The position numbers and the translations under genes were made by a program. From Planctomycetota bacterium (GTDB taxonomy: Bacteria; Planctomycetota; Phycisphaerae; UBA1845), in contig JADFRO010000107.1 in NCBI GenBank assembly GCA_022561255.1, forward strand, positions 1 through 8,887: DNA of 8,887 bases, read 5' to 3'. Within the stretch, counting starts at the first letter, position 1. The number at the start of each line of letters is the position of its first letter. Under the pieces are notes generated by a model. That model saw only the letters and a list, made by a program, of their open reading frames with translations, searched no databases and had not been told where the DNA came from. Shown in pieces: positions 1-6,288 of this stretch.

Positions 1-993
1 TGTCCATGCGACGCCGATGGCCAGCGCGATGAGCATTGGCCAACCGACCGCGCCGGCGGCATGATGAAGCGTTGCAGCAGCTAGGCTGATGAAGTCGGTA
101 TGGCGCAGCTCATGGGCGAGGTGCGCGTTCGGCGCGGGGTCAAGCCAGCCACCGATTCGCGTGAAATAGGCATCCGGATTTGCGAACAGGCCGTTGATAA
201 TGACAAACGGAAGCGCGAACGCGATCAGCCCCACGAACCACCTGGGCTGAACGAGCGATCTCCAGGCCTTACCGCCGGCGGAGCGACGCCGGTAGCGGAC
301 TTCCTGAATCAACAAGAAGAGCGCCATGCCAGGATACATTCCGCCGACTGCGTCCTTGGTGCTGACCGCCAGCGCGGCGAACAGACCCAACAGCGCTGCA
401 TCGGCGATCCTACGCGACTCGATCAAACGGACGTAGAAGTAGACGCTCCAGGCGAACCAGCAGACGGACGGGACGTCGACGTTACCCAGGTGCGCGAAAT
501 AGGTAAAACCGGCGCCGGTCATCATCGCTGCCGCAGCGACACAGGCGGCTAGTTCGTCGTGTAAGAGTCTGCGCGCCGCTGCCCAAAGACCCAGGCCTGC
601 GAGGATCGCCATGACGACGGTCGTTGCGCGCGCGATGAGCGTAAGCTGTCCGATTTTTGGCGCGTGGGGGGGACTAAGGGAACTCTTCCCGCTATCCGGG
701 TCGACGACGCGTTCGCCGGTGGTGGTCCAGTGTGCAAGGAGTGGTTCGTAAGCGGCGCGGAGCACGAAGTAGTGAAGCGGCGGGTATCGCCCTTTCCAAT
801 CTCCAGGCCAGCCGTCGACGGCGCCCAATGTCCGAACGCCGGCGATCGTGTCCTGACTCCACGACACGACGGAGGGGAGTCCCCAGCGCAACCCGGGTAG
901 GTAGAGCGCAAGCCCAAGCGCTACGATCAGGATCGGTCCGGAAAGTTTTTGCAGAGGGCGGGTCGACGGAGGTGGTGAGTCGTCCTGCGTCAT
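1..993 (-). CDS. GT39/GT-C-type membrane glycosyltransferase, N-terminal part (runs off left edge)
   Basis: The reading frame is open from an ATG at 993 to the window edge, giving 331 residues without a stop; the C-terminus is missing. It is a polytopic membrane protein: hydrophobic segments at about 18-36, 114-140, 146-167, 174-190, 197-212, 216-231, 251-270 and 316-331. Features typical of PMT/ArnT-like GT-C enzymes are a short cytoplasmic N-terminus, an acidic residue in the first extracytoplasmic loop (D48 in SWSQDT), YPPLHYF at 70-76, NVDVP at 171-175 and STKDA at 211-215. Such enzymes transfer sugars from a polyprenyl-phosphate donor on the outer face of the inner membrane; the acceptor cannot be told here. 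Its ATG overlaps the stop of the upstream dipeptidase gene (ATGA, 993-990), so it is very probably translated from the same mRNA by coupling. The family call rests on topology plus short motifs, so it is firm at superfamily level only. Confidence 0.8.
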   Translation of the reverse strand, partial: MTQDDSPPPSTRPLQKLSGPILIVALGLALYLPGLRWGLPSVVSWSQDTIAGVRTLGAVDGWPGDWKGRYPPLHYFVLRAAYEPLLAHWTTTGERVVDPDSGKSSLSPPHAPKIGQLTLIARATTVVMAILAGLGLWAAARRLLHDELAACVAAAAMMTGAGFTYFAHLGNVDVPSVCWFAWSVYFYVRLIESRRIADAALLGLFAALAVSTKDAVGGMYPGMALFLLIQEVRYRRRSAGGKAWRSLVQPRWFVGLIAFALPFVIINGLFANPDAYFTRIGGWLDPAPNAHLAHELRHTDFISLAAATLHHAAGAVGWPMLIALAIGVAWT

Positions 994-2144
994 CGCGATT
1001 CCGGCGTTGTCGGCGTGGCGGCACATTTGCTGCTGCGCGGTTGTTCACCGATTTGCGCACAGGCATCCATCACGCGAAGCACGTTTTCTCCCAGCACCTT
1101 GCTCAGGTCGCCGTCGCTGTAGCCTCGTTGCATGAGTGCCGCGGTGAGGTTGGGGAGCATGGAGCAGTCCATCATGTCGGCTGGCAGCGACGGAACGCCG
1201 TCGAAATCCGTTCCGATTCCCACGTGGTCGGGGCCGACGAGTTGCAGCGCACGGTCGAAATGGTCCACGAGCACCGACAGCGGAGTGACGTGGTCGGTCA
1301 GTGGCTTTTTCGTTACGCCGCCGTCGGCGATCCATCGGAGGATGGCGTCGCGATCGATCGGCGGATGGTTCGCGTCGATGAACGCAGCGGCGAAGTTGAT
1401 CTGAACGACACCGTCGCAGTCAGCCACGGCTCGGATCATGTCGTCGGAAAGATTGCGTCGGTGGGGTGAGACGGAGCGGCAGGAGGAGTGCGTTGCGATG
1501 ATCGGCGCTGTGGAAACCTTCAGCACGTCCCAGAAGGTGTCGTCGCTGGCGTGGGAGATGTCGACCATCATGCCGAGTCGATTGAGTTCGCGCACCACGT
1601 CGCGGCCAAACGCGGTCAGGCCTCCGTGTAACGGTGCGAGTGTCTCGTGAACGCCCGACGAGTCAGCCCAGCTTGTGTGGAACGAATGCGTCAGGGTCAG
1701 ATAGGTCGCGCCGCGATCGCGAAACTCTCGCAGGTTGTCGAGTGAGTCTTCGATCAGATAGCCGCCCTCGATCGCAACCAGCAGGGCGATGCGTTTCGAT
1801 TTTTTCGCGGCCCGAACCTCGTCGGCGGTGCGGGCTAAGGTAAACGTGTCGGCGTGTCGTTGCACGGCACTCTGGATTCTTGTGATCTGTTCAAGGGCGA
1901 CCCTTACGCCGGCGCCGGGCTGCACGGGACCGGGCGCGTAGACGGCGAAGAACATCGCGTCGATCCCGCCCTCACGCATCCGCGGAAGGTCGACGTGCCC
2001 GTCGTCGTGACGCAGAGCGAGGTCGAAATCGGGGTCGGCGAGGCGCTGTGTCGTGTCGCAGTGGGTGTCGACGACGAGTGCCCGCCGGTGCAATTTTCGC
2101 GCTCGTGAAAGAAAGTCGCTCTGGGTGATCGTCATTGCCAGCAT
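990..2144 (-). CDS. Membrane dipeptidase (peptidase family M19)
   Basis: A 384-residue zinc dipeptidase of the renal-dipeptidase family, which hydrolyses dipeptides, in some members with a D-residue at the C-terminal position. The metal and active-site residues appear in the expected order: H28 and D30 in VVDTHCDT, E126 in AIEGGY, H198 in DISHAS, H219 in IATHSS, R230 in PHRRN, and D313 in GIGTDFDG. Length is normal for the family. The frame stays open upstream to 2297, but that extension is Arg/Pro-rich and unlike an M19 N-terminus, so I start at the ATG at 2144 (MLAMTITQ); the ATG at 2135 is equally possible. Neither has a clear Shine-Dalgarno. There is no signal peptide or lipobox, so a cytoplasmic location is likely despite the family name. 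The stop overlaps the start of the downstream glycosyltransferase. The substrate is not predictable from sequence. Confidence 0.95.
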   Translation of the reverse strand: MLAMTITQSDFLSRARKLHRRALVVDTHCDTTQRLADPDFDLALRHDDGHVDLPRMREGGIDAMFFAVYAPGPVQPGAGVRVALEQITRIQSAVQRHADTFTLARTADEVRAAKKSKRIALLVAIEGGYLIEDSLDNLREFRDRGATYLTLTHSFHTSWADSSGVHETLAPLHGGLTAFGRDVVRELNRLGMMVDISHASDDTFWDVLKVSTAPIIATHSSCRSVSPHRRNLSDDMIRAVADCDGVVQINFAAAFIDANHPPIDRDAILRWIADGGVTKKPLTDHVTPLSVLVDHFDRALQLVGPDHVGIGTDFDGVPSLPADMMDCSMLPNLTAALMQRGYSDGDLSKVLGENVLRVMDACAQIGEQPRSSKCAATPTTPESR

Positions 2145-2445
2145 TGTAATGAGGTTTCGGTCAATTGCACGAACCTGACAGCGGCGTTGAGGCAGCCTGC
2201 TTGGTCGCACGTGCCTGCACTGGCAAATGGGGTTGGGCGGCGGCCGCGTCGAAAAAACGACTCGGCGCGGACCCCTTGCGTGTCTTTCCCACGGCACCTA
2301 CGCCGGCGAAAATTTGCGAAGACCGATCCGAACTCCGCTCGATAACTAAGGCGAGAAACGTCCTGACATAGAGCGCGACGAGTTGACACCAGGTTCCGAG
2401 ACCCTTCTCGAACTCGCCGCGAATAGAACCGGAGGAGTAATGGTC
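2145..2445. promoter_or_regulatory. Divergent intergenic region between the dipeptidase and lipoprotein operons
   Basis: About 300 bases lie between the starts of two divergent operons, so promoters for both must lie here or in the coding edges. On the plus strand a perfect TTGACA is present at 2383-2388, but no good TATAAT-like hexamer follows at 16-18 bases. On the minus strand TACAAT (2148-2143) sits immediately before the second possible dipeptidase ATG, without a good -35. Interrupted self-complementary arms lie at 2375-2384 and 2411-2420 (9 of 10 paired). No small gene is credible in the gap. Confidence 0.4.
2431..2437 (+). promoter_or_regulatory. Shine-Dalgarno GGAGGAG that decides the lipoprotein start
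   Basis: GGAGGAG lies 8 bases before the ATG at 2446 but only 2 bases before the in-frame ATG at 2440, so it favours 2446. This start also leaves a compact signal peptide. Longer in-frame extensions (to a TTG at 2383) would run over the SD and have no signal for translation. Confidence 0.75.
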
Positions 2446-2973
2446 ATGCCGCCCAAATGCCGTTTGTTCGTTCTCGTTTTTCCCGCCGCTTTCGTGCTGA
2501 ATGCGGCATGCACCAAGTCAGCCAACATGCTGCCGCTTACGGAAGTCCAAACCCGCAAGATCGATCAGATGCGGGATCGGCCGCGACCCTACCTGCAGTC
2601 CATGGTCGACAACGCCTTGCTTCACGACATGTCCGTCACGGACATGCATTTCGTTCCGCATACGAGTGAGTTGAGCGGAACCGGCGCGGCGCGGCTCGAT
2701 CGCATGGCGATCATGTTGAACACGTACGGTGGCGTCGTCCGTTACGACACGCTGATGAGTGACTCTGAACTGGCGCAGAAGCGCATCGATCACGTTCGAG
2801 AATACCTGGAAGTGGCGGGGTGCGACGTCAGTCGTGTGGAGGTAACGGTGATGTTGTCGGGCGGACGAGGTTTGACGGCTAAGCGCGCGATTGAAATCGA
2901 CGACGCCGGAACGGTTGAGCCGGTTGGAGGTGGAGCGTCGAGTGTGGCTGCCTTGTCCGGTTCAGGCTCCTAA
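2446..2973 (+). CDS. Putative lipoprotein with OmpA-like/CpaD-like domain
   Basis: A 175-residue secreted protein. Residues 1-21 form a signal peptide (charged MPPKCR, hydrophobic 7-18) ending at a possible lipobox NAAC with C22; Asn at -3 is atypical, so lipidation is likely but not certain. Residues about 62-150 look like a weak OmpA-like fold: HFVPHTSELSGTGAARLD resembles the first strand and helix, and ELAQKRIDHVREYLEVAGCD matches the conserved helix where OmpA domains carry ..RA..V..YL...G. The usual peptidoglycan-binding D/R pair is not clearly present. The same pattern could be CpaD, the Tad-pilus lipoprotein, and the neighbouring TPR lipoprotein would then be TadD-like. The tail (155-175) is Gly/Ser-rich. 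It precedes the TPR gene by 32 bases and is probably co-transcribed. Existence of the gene is sure; the domain assignment is tentative. Confidence 0.8.
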   Translation: MPPKCRLFVLVFPAAFVLNAACTKSANMLPLTEVQTRKIDQMRDRPRPYLQSMVDNALLHDMSVTDMHFVPHTSELSGTGAARLDRMAIMLNTYGGVVRYDTLMSDSELAQKRIDHVREYLEVAGCDVSRVEVTVMLSGGRGLTAKRAIEIDDAGTVEPVGGGASSVAALSGSGS

Positions 2974-2990
2974 CGATGGGGACGAAAGAA

Positions 2991-3002
2991 GAGGTGAGGT
3001 GG
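2991..3002 (+). promoter_or_regulatory. Double Shine-Dalgarno GAGGTG-AGGTGG before the TPR gene
   Basis: Two consecutive purine-rich SD-like hexamers lie 9 and 3 bases before the ATG at 3006. This supports 3006 rather than the in-frame ATG at 2976, which would place extra charged residues before the signal peptide. Confidence 0.65.
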
Positions 3003-3005
3003 ACA

Positions 3006-5414
3006 ATGATACGTGGCTCAAAAGCTATCGCACTCAGCGCGTTGACGGTCGTTGCGGCCGGCTGCGCGAAACCAGACTACAATCCGGGGCGGGCGCAGTA
3101 TCCCCGGTTCAAGCAGACACGGACAGTCAAATCGATACCGTCGAAGCAGGAGTCGCCGCCGAGCATCCTTCCCCAGACCCACTTTGCGGCGGGCAACTTG
3201 CTTGAGCAGCAAGGACAGATCAGCCGTGCGATCGTTCAGTACCGTAAGGCGGTCGCCGTCAATCACAACTTCGCCAGGGGCTACCATCGCCTTGGGCGGG
3301 CGCTCGGTCTCACCGGTAAGCGGCGTGAGGCGATTACGGCGCTAAGTCGCGCCGCGGAGCTTAAGCCCGGCAGCGCCGTCGTCCGTAACGACCTCGGTTA
3401 TGCGCTGATGCATTCGAAGCGATGGGAGGAGGCGGAAGCGGAACTGCTTGCTGCCACCGAGATTCAGCCGGATTTCGCGCGTGCGTACATCAATCTCGGA
3501 TTGGTGCTGAGCAGGACCGGACGGTTCGACGAGGCCTACGCCAGCTTTCGAACCGTACTGCCGGAACCGGACGCGTATTACAACCTTGGTCTGATGTACC
3601 GTGGACAGGGACAATACGACAAGGCGGCCGATACGTTTCGCCGTGTGCTGGCCATCGACGAGAACTTCTCCGCGGCGCGCACTCAACTGAAACAAGTGAC
3701 GGCTCAGCTTAATGCGGGGCGCCAAGTCGCAGAGCCCAGCCCCGTGTTCGCGGATGCAATGGATGAGGTGGATACCCACAAGCTGAAGCTTACGGCGGAT
3801 GCTTTGCGGGAGAAGCGCATGGCTGCGAATGAACCGGAGCCGCTTCGGCCACCGCTGACGCCGACCGCTCGACCGACCCCCATACCGCAAAAGATAGAGC
3901 GGTCCACGCTCGTTGCCCGGGCTCAGCCGGCGCCGGTAGCGGCCAAGACGAGAAAGATTGAGACGCCCGCGGAAACTACACCGTGGAAGGTCCACAGAGG
4001 CGATTCGCCCGACGTGCTACAAAATGTTCTCGATGCCGTCATGGCATCGACTGGACCGAGGACCGCGCCGGCGGTGATCGATCGGGCGATTGACGAGGCC
4101 GTTCAGCTAAGTGCACAGCGCGCCGCAGCGTCGAACCGAGTTGCCGCCGTGGCTCCTGTGGAGCCGGACGATCCGCCAAGCGAAGCGGAAGAGTTTTTCG
4201 ACGACGATGAAGTAGAGGCGGCGACGTTTGTCGAACGTCGCAGGTTCGCGCCGACGGAGGAAGCCGTTCCCGAGATTGAACCTTTTATGATTCCAACCCC
4301 ACGCAGGGCGGTGACCGTCGTGCAGACGGATACGCCGTGGACGGCGATCCCTCCTAGAGCTCAGGTATTCCAAGGTCGAGAGCCGCCACAGGCTGCCGCG
4401 CACGATTCGCGTATCGACTGGAACGGGTCGCGTGTGACGCTGATGGAACTGCAGGACATTCTCGACAACGAGGAGCGCTGCTTTGGGGAGATGGTCGCTC
4501 GCATCGATGCCGACTGGTTTGCGGATCCGGCGCCGATTGTGGATCCGTCGGCGAAGCTCTTCGCAGAAGCCTTTACGATGGAGGATACGCCGTGCGAGAT
4601 TTCCGTTGACGGGGAGGTATTGGCTGCGATCGACGATGAATCCGCTACGACCCCGATCGCAAGGAAGCGAACCCGCGCATCCGTCGTATCGTTCGGTCGT
4701 ACCACACGCGCAAACGTACCTGTTCGCCGAACACGTACGTGGCGACCGCAGGTGAGTCGGCGACAGATGGAACGCCTGGATGCCCTCCGCGAGCGCGTGT
4801 TCGGTTTTGATACCGCAGCCAAACTGGATGAGCTTGAACGGAAAATTCAGCTCGCCGGCAACGACTTGCGCCGCCTCGACGACGCGCTGGAAGCCGGGAC
4901 TACCTCGAGTGCCGGCGACGAGCGGTTGGCACGACCGACGGTTGTTCGCGTCCAAGTATTGGAGCGAAATCGCTCCGATCGTCCGGCGATTCCGGGTCCG
5001 CTCGGTCGCAGCAACAGCCCCGCGTCGCTCGTGGAGCTTCTCGGTCCGCCCAGCGACCTCGCAGAGACAGCGGCGGAGCGGCGAGCGGTCAGGGTAAGGC
5101 GCGATACGACCGTCTCCGCTGCGATCACGCCGGGGACGCGGATAGGATGGCGTAAGCCGTTCACCTCGCTTAAAGAGCTGGTCGCGATCGCTCACAACGA
5201 CGTTTATTGCTTGGATGGACACGATGCAGCATTACGCGATGTCGTTGAGTTCGCCCGGCAACACGCGGAAGCAGCGCAACCGGAGGTCCGCAAGGTCTCT
5301 CAGCGAGAGTCAAGCCTGCGCAAAGATCGCGCACCCTCGCCCGGACGAACGGGCGTCGGAGCGATCGGCTATCCGCGTACGTCGAGTACGAAGCGTGAGC
5401 CGGCGAGAAAATAG
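3006..5414 (+). CDS. Large TPR lipoprotein with long C-terminal tail (TadD-like N-terminus)
   Basis: An 802-residue protein. Residues 1-19 are a signal peptide and C20 (VVAAGC) is a lipobox cysteine, so it should be membrane-anchored and periplasm-facing. Five tetratricopeptide repeats span about 59-225; each shows the G/A-x-A spacing and a closing ..P motif (for example DLGYALMHSKRWEEAEAELL, YINLGLVLSRTGRFDEAYAS). TPRs serve as protein-protein scaffolds, and this arrangement resembles TadD of Tad pili. After 225 the protein has no domain I recognise: a Pro-rich stretch (275-297), an acidic stretch (386-405), a folded-looking block at 468-495, a likely coiled coil (584-631) and a second block at 711-745. 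The blocks at 468-492 and 711-735 are related to each other. The tail is mostly low-complexity and probably disordered. It is second in the operon and followed by a terminator. Partner and substrate are unknown. Confidence 0.9.
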   Translation: MIRGSKAIALSALTVVAAGCAKPDYNPGRAQYPRFKQTRTVKSIPSKQESPPSILPQTHFAAGNLLEQQGQISRAIVQYRKAVAVNHNFARGYHRLGRALGLTGKRREAITALSRAAELKPGSAVVRNDLGYALMHSKRWEEAEAELLAATEIQPDFARAYINLGLVLSRTGRFDEAYASFRTVLPEPDAYYNLGLMYRGQGQYDKAADTFRRVLAIDENFSAARTQLKQVTAQLNAGRQVAEPSPVFADAMDEVDTHKLKLTADALREKRMAANEPEPLRPPLTPTARPTPIPQKIERSTLVARAQPAPVAAKTRKIETPAETTPWKVHRGDSPDVLQNVLDAVMASTGPRTAPAVIDRAIDEAVQLSAQRAAASNRVAAVAPVEPDDPPSEAEEFFDDDEVEAATFVERRRFAPTEEAVPEIEPFMIPTPRRAVTVVQTDTPWTAIPPRAQVFQGREPPQAAAHDSRIDWNGSRVTLMELQDILDNEERCFGEMVARIDADWFADPAPIVDPSAKLFAEAFTMEDTPCEISVDGEVLAAIDDESATTPIARKRTRASVVSFGRTTRANVPVRRTRTWRPQVSRRQMERLDALRERVFGFDTAAKLDELERKIQLAGNDLRRLDDALEAGTTSSAGDERLARPTVVRVQVLERNRSDRPAIPGPLGRSNSPASLVELLGPPSDLAETAAERRAVRVRRDTTVSAAITPGTRIGWRKPFTSLKELVAIAHNDVYCLDGHDAALRDVVEFARQHAEAAQPEVRKVSQRESSLRKDRAPSPGRTGVGAIGYPRTSSTKREPARK

Positions 5415-5464
5415 ATACGCAAAGCGCCCGGCCGCTACGGTTGGGATCATAAATTCGTAAGACA

Positions 5465-5501
5465 GGGCTCGTCCGAAACCTCGGACGGGCCCTTTGTTGT
5501 T
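5465..5501 (+). terminator. Rho-independent terminator of the lipoprotein operon
   Basis: A 12-bp stem (5465-5476 with 5481-5492, one G-T wobble) encloses a four-base AACC loop and is followed by TTTGTTGTT. It lies 50 bases after the TPR stop. The reverse strand lacks a T-tract, so it acts on plus-strand transcription. Confidence 0.9.
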
Positions 5502-5581
5502 GGCGGGTTCGTTCGTACAGGCGGCGCGACGGTTTGTACCACGCCGGGAGCTTATCCCACAAACGTACGTTGGAGGCTCCG

Positions 5582-5599
5582 CGCGGGCTAAAGCCCGCG
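5582..5599. repeat. REP-like palindrome
   Basis: CGCGGGCT-AA-AGCCCGCG is a perfect 8-bp stem with a two-base loop. From memory, GCGGGCTAAAGCCCGC-type hairpins recur as dispersed intergenic repeats in various GC-rich environmental bacteria; that it is repeated elsewhere in this genome is inference, since only one copy is in this window. It has no T-tract, so it is a poor terminator. Confidence 0.6.
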
Positions 5600-5625
5600 G
5601 CTCAGGAAACTAGCTCAGGAAACTA
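5600..5625. repeat. Perfect 13-base tandem duplication
   Basis: GCTCAGGAAACTA occurs at 5600-5612 and again at 5613-5625 with no mismatch or spacer, directly abutting the REP-like palindrome. Confidence 0.9.
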
Positions 5626-5662
5626 CTGGACGTGGGCGCTTAGGCGGTACGCGCAGCAAAGA

Positions 5663-5720
5663 GGCCCGGTGGGGTGGACCGGGCCTTGGGGGAACCGACC
5701 CATGGGGGGGACGGGTCGGT
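5663..5720. repeat. Two adjacent hairpins
   Basis: The first is GGCCCGGT / ACCGGGCC (5663-5670 with 5678-5685, seven-base loop); the second is ACCGACCC / GGGTCGGT (5694-5701 with 5713-5720, 11-base loop containing seven consecutive G). Both are perfect 8-bp stems. Neither is followed by a T-rich run on either strand, so these are not convincing intrinsic terminators. Role unknown. Confidence 0.6.
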
Positions 5721-5950
5721 AAGTGGACTAATTGATTACGACGCTGATTCTGCAGATATCGGCCACCTCCGCAAGAGAAATATTGCAAAAATATGAAGAC
5801 CGCCTAGCTAGCCCTTCTTCCCGGGTGTCCGAAATAGCTTTGGCGGCGCCATTGGCAGGCGTATTGTTAGGTCTTGCGGGTCCGGGTGGCGTTTGGCTTG
5901 TAGGGGGCGTAAGATGGTGTGTGCCAGCGTGCTGACGCACGGACTTGCGT

Positions 5951-5957
5951 AAGGGGA
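5951..5957 (+). promoter_or_regulatory. Shine-Dalgarno AAGGGGA that sets the start at 5966
   Basis: AAGGGGA lies 8 bases before the ATG at 5966. The frame could begin at a TTG at 5945, but that would lie upstream of the SD. Confidence 0.6.
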
Positions 5958-5965
5958 ATCCAGAC

Positions 5966-6271
5966 ATGTTGCGATGCGAGGACTGTGAATTCTTTCGGCG
6001 AGGTTCGGACGGGTCGCCTGAGTTGACGTGCGATCCGTTCTCGACGGCCAAAGAGCCCGAGTGTCTCATCAAGTTACAGTTGATCGAGCTTAGCATCATT
6101 TCGCGTTCGCACGAAGCGACGCTGGACATGTACCGCCGCTTCGCGCCGCTCCAGGAAAAGATGTTCCGCCAGATGGAGCGGGAGATCGACGAAACCGACG
6201 AGGCCGATCGGTGGAAGCTCGGATTGGCGGAATCGGACGAGGACGACGAGGACGACGACGCCAAGTCATAG
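5966..6271 (+). CDS. Small four-cysteine protein with acidic tail, function unknown
   Basis: A 101-residue soluble protein with three visible parts. The N-terminus carries C4-x2-C7 and then C22 and C33, a spacing suited to binding one zinc ion. The middle (about 34-80) is amphipathic helix containing TLDMYRRFAPLQEKMFRQME. The C-terminus (about 68-98) is strongly acidic and ends in a D/E run (EDDEDDDA). I associate this architecture with conserved hypothetical proteins of Planctomycetota, from memory only. It stands alone: plus-strand gene, convergent with the GNAT gene, only 17 bases between stops and no terminator between them. Metal binding is inferred from cysteine spacing; no catalytic motif is seen. 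Confidence 0.85.
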   Translation: MLRCEDCEFFRRGSDGSPELTCDPFSTAKEPECLIKLQLIELSIISRSHEATLDMYRRFAPLQEKMFRQMEREIDETDEADRWKLGLAESDEDDEDDDAKS

Positions 6272-6288
6272 TGCTCGGGGACGCGCGT

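Larger units (their letters stand above)
5415..5965. other. Non-coding gap of about 550 bases rich in palindromes
   Basis: No credible gene here. It holds, in order, the intrinsic terminator of the lipoprotein operon (5465-5501), a 10-base palindrome AACGTACGTT (5562-5571), the small palindrome GGAGGCTCC (5572-5580), a REP-like hairpin (5582-5599), a 13-base tandem duplication (5600-5625), and two hairpins (5663-5685 and 5694-5720). The rest, 5721-5965, begins less GC-rich and shows no clear promoter; a TAAGAT at 5910-5915 could be a -10 for the small gene at 5966, without a good -35. Confidence 0.7.

Noticed and set aside
732..1469. Plus-strand frame of 245 residues across the dipeptidase/glycosyltransferase junction
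   Set aside because: Shadow of two well-supported minus-strand genes; low-complexity Arg/Gly/Val content and no family match.
3342..3995. Antisense frame of 217 residues opposite the TPR repeats
   Set aside because: Opposite strand of conserved TPR coding sequence; composition (many R, L, S) is that of a shadow.
4107..5222. Long antisense open frame (371 residues) opposite the TPR protein gene
   Set aside because: It is Arg/Cys-rich with no recognisable fold, lacks a Shine-Dalgarno, and lies wholly inside the sense gene, whose signal peptide, TPRs and duplicated block show real coding.
5534..5722. Plus-strand frame of 62 residues through the palindrome cluster
   Set aside because: Encodes repeats and hairpins rather than protein-like sequence; Trp/Gly/Arg-rich.
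5732..5935. Plus-strand frame of 67 residues with a hydrophobic end, starting at TTG
   Set aside because: No Shine-Dalgarno, rare start codon, and no recognisable sequence. A small leader peptide cannot be excluded but is not supported.
5728..6264. Minus-strand frame of 178 residues with a poly-Ser N-terminus
   Set aside because: The Ser run is the complement of the GAC/GAG-coded acidic tail of the plus-strand Cys4 protein, which has a good SD and conserved-looking cysteines.
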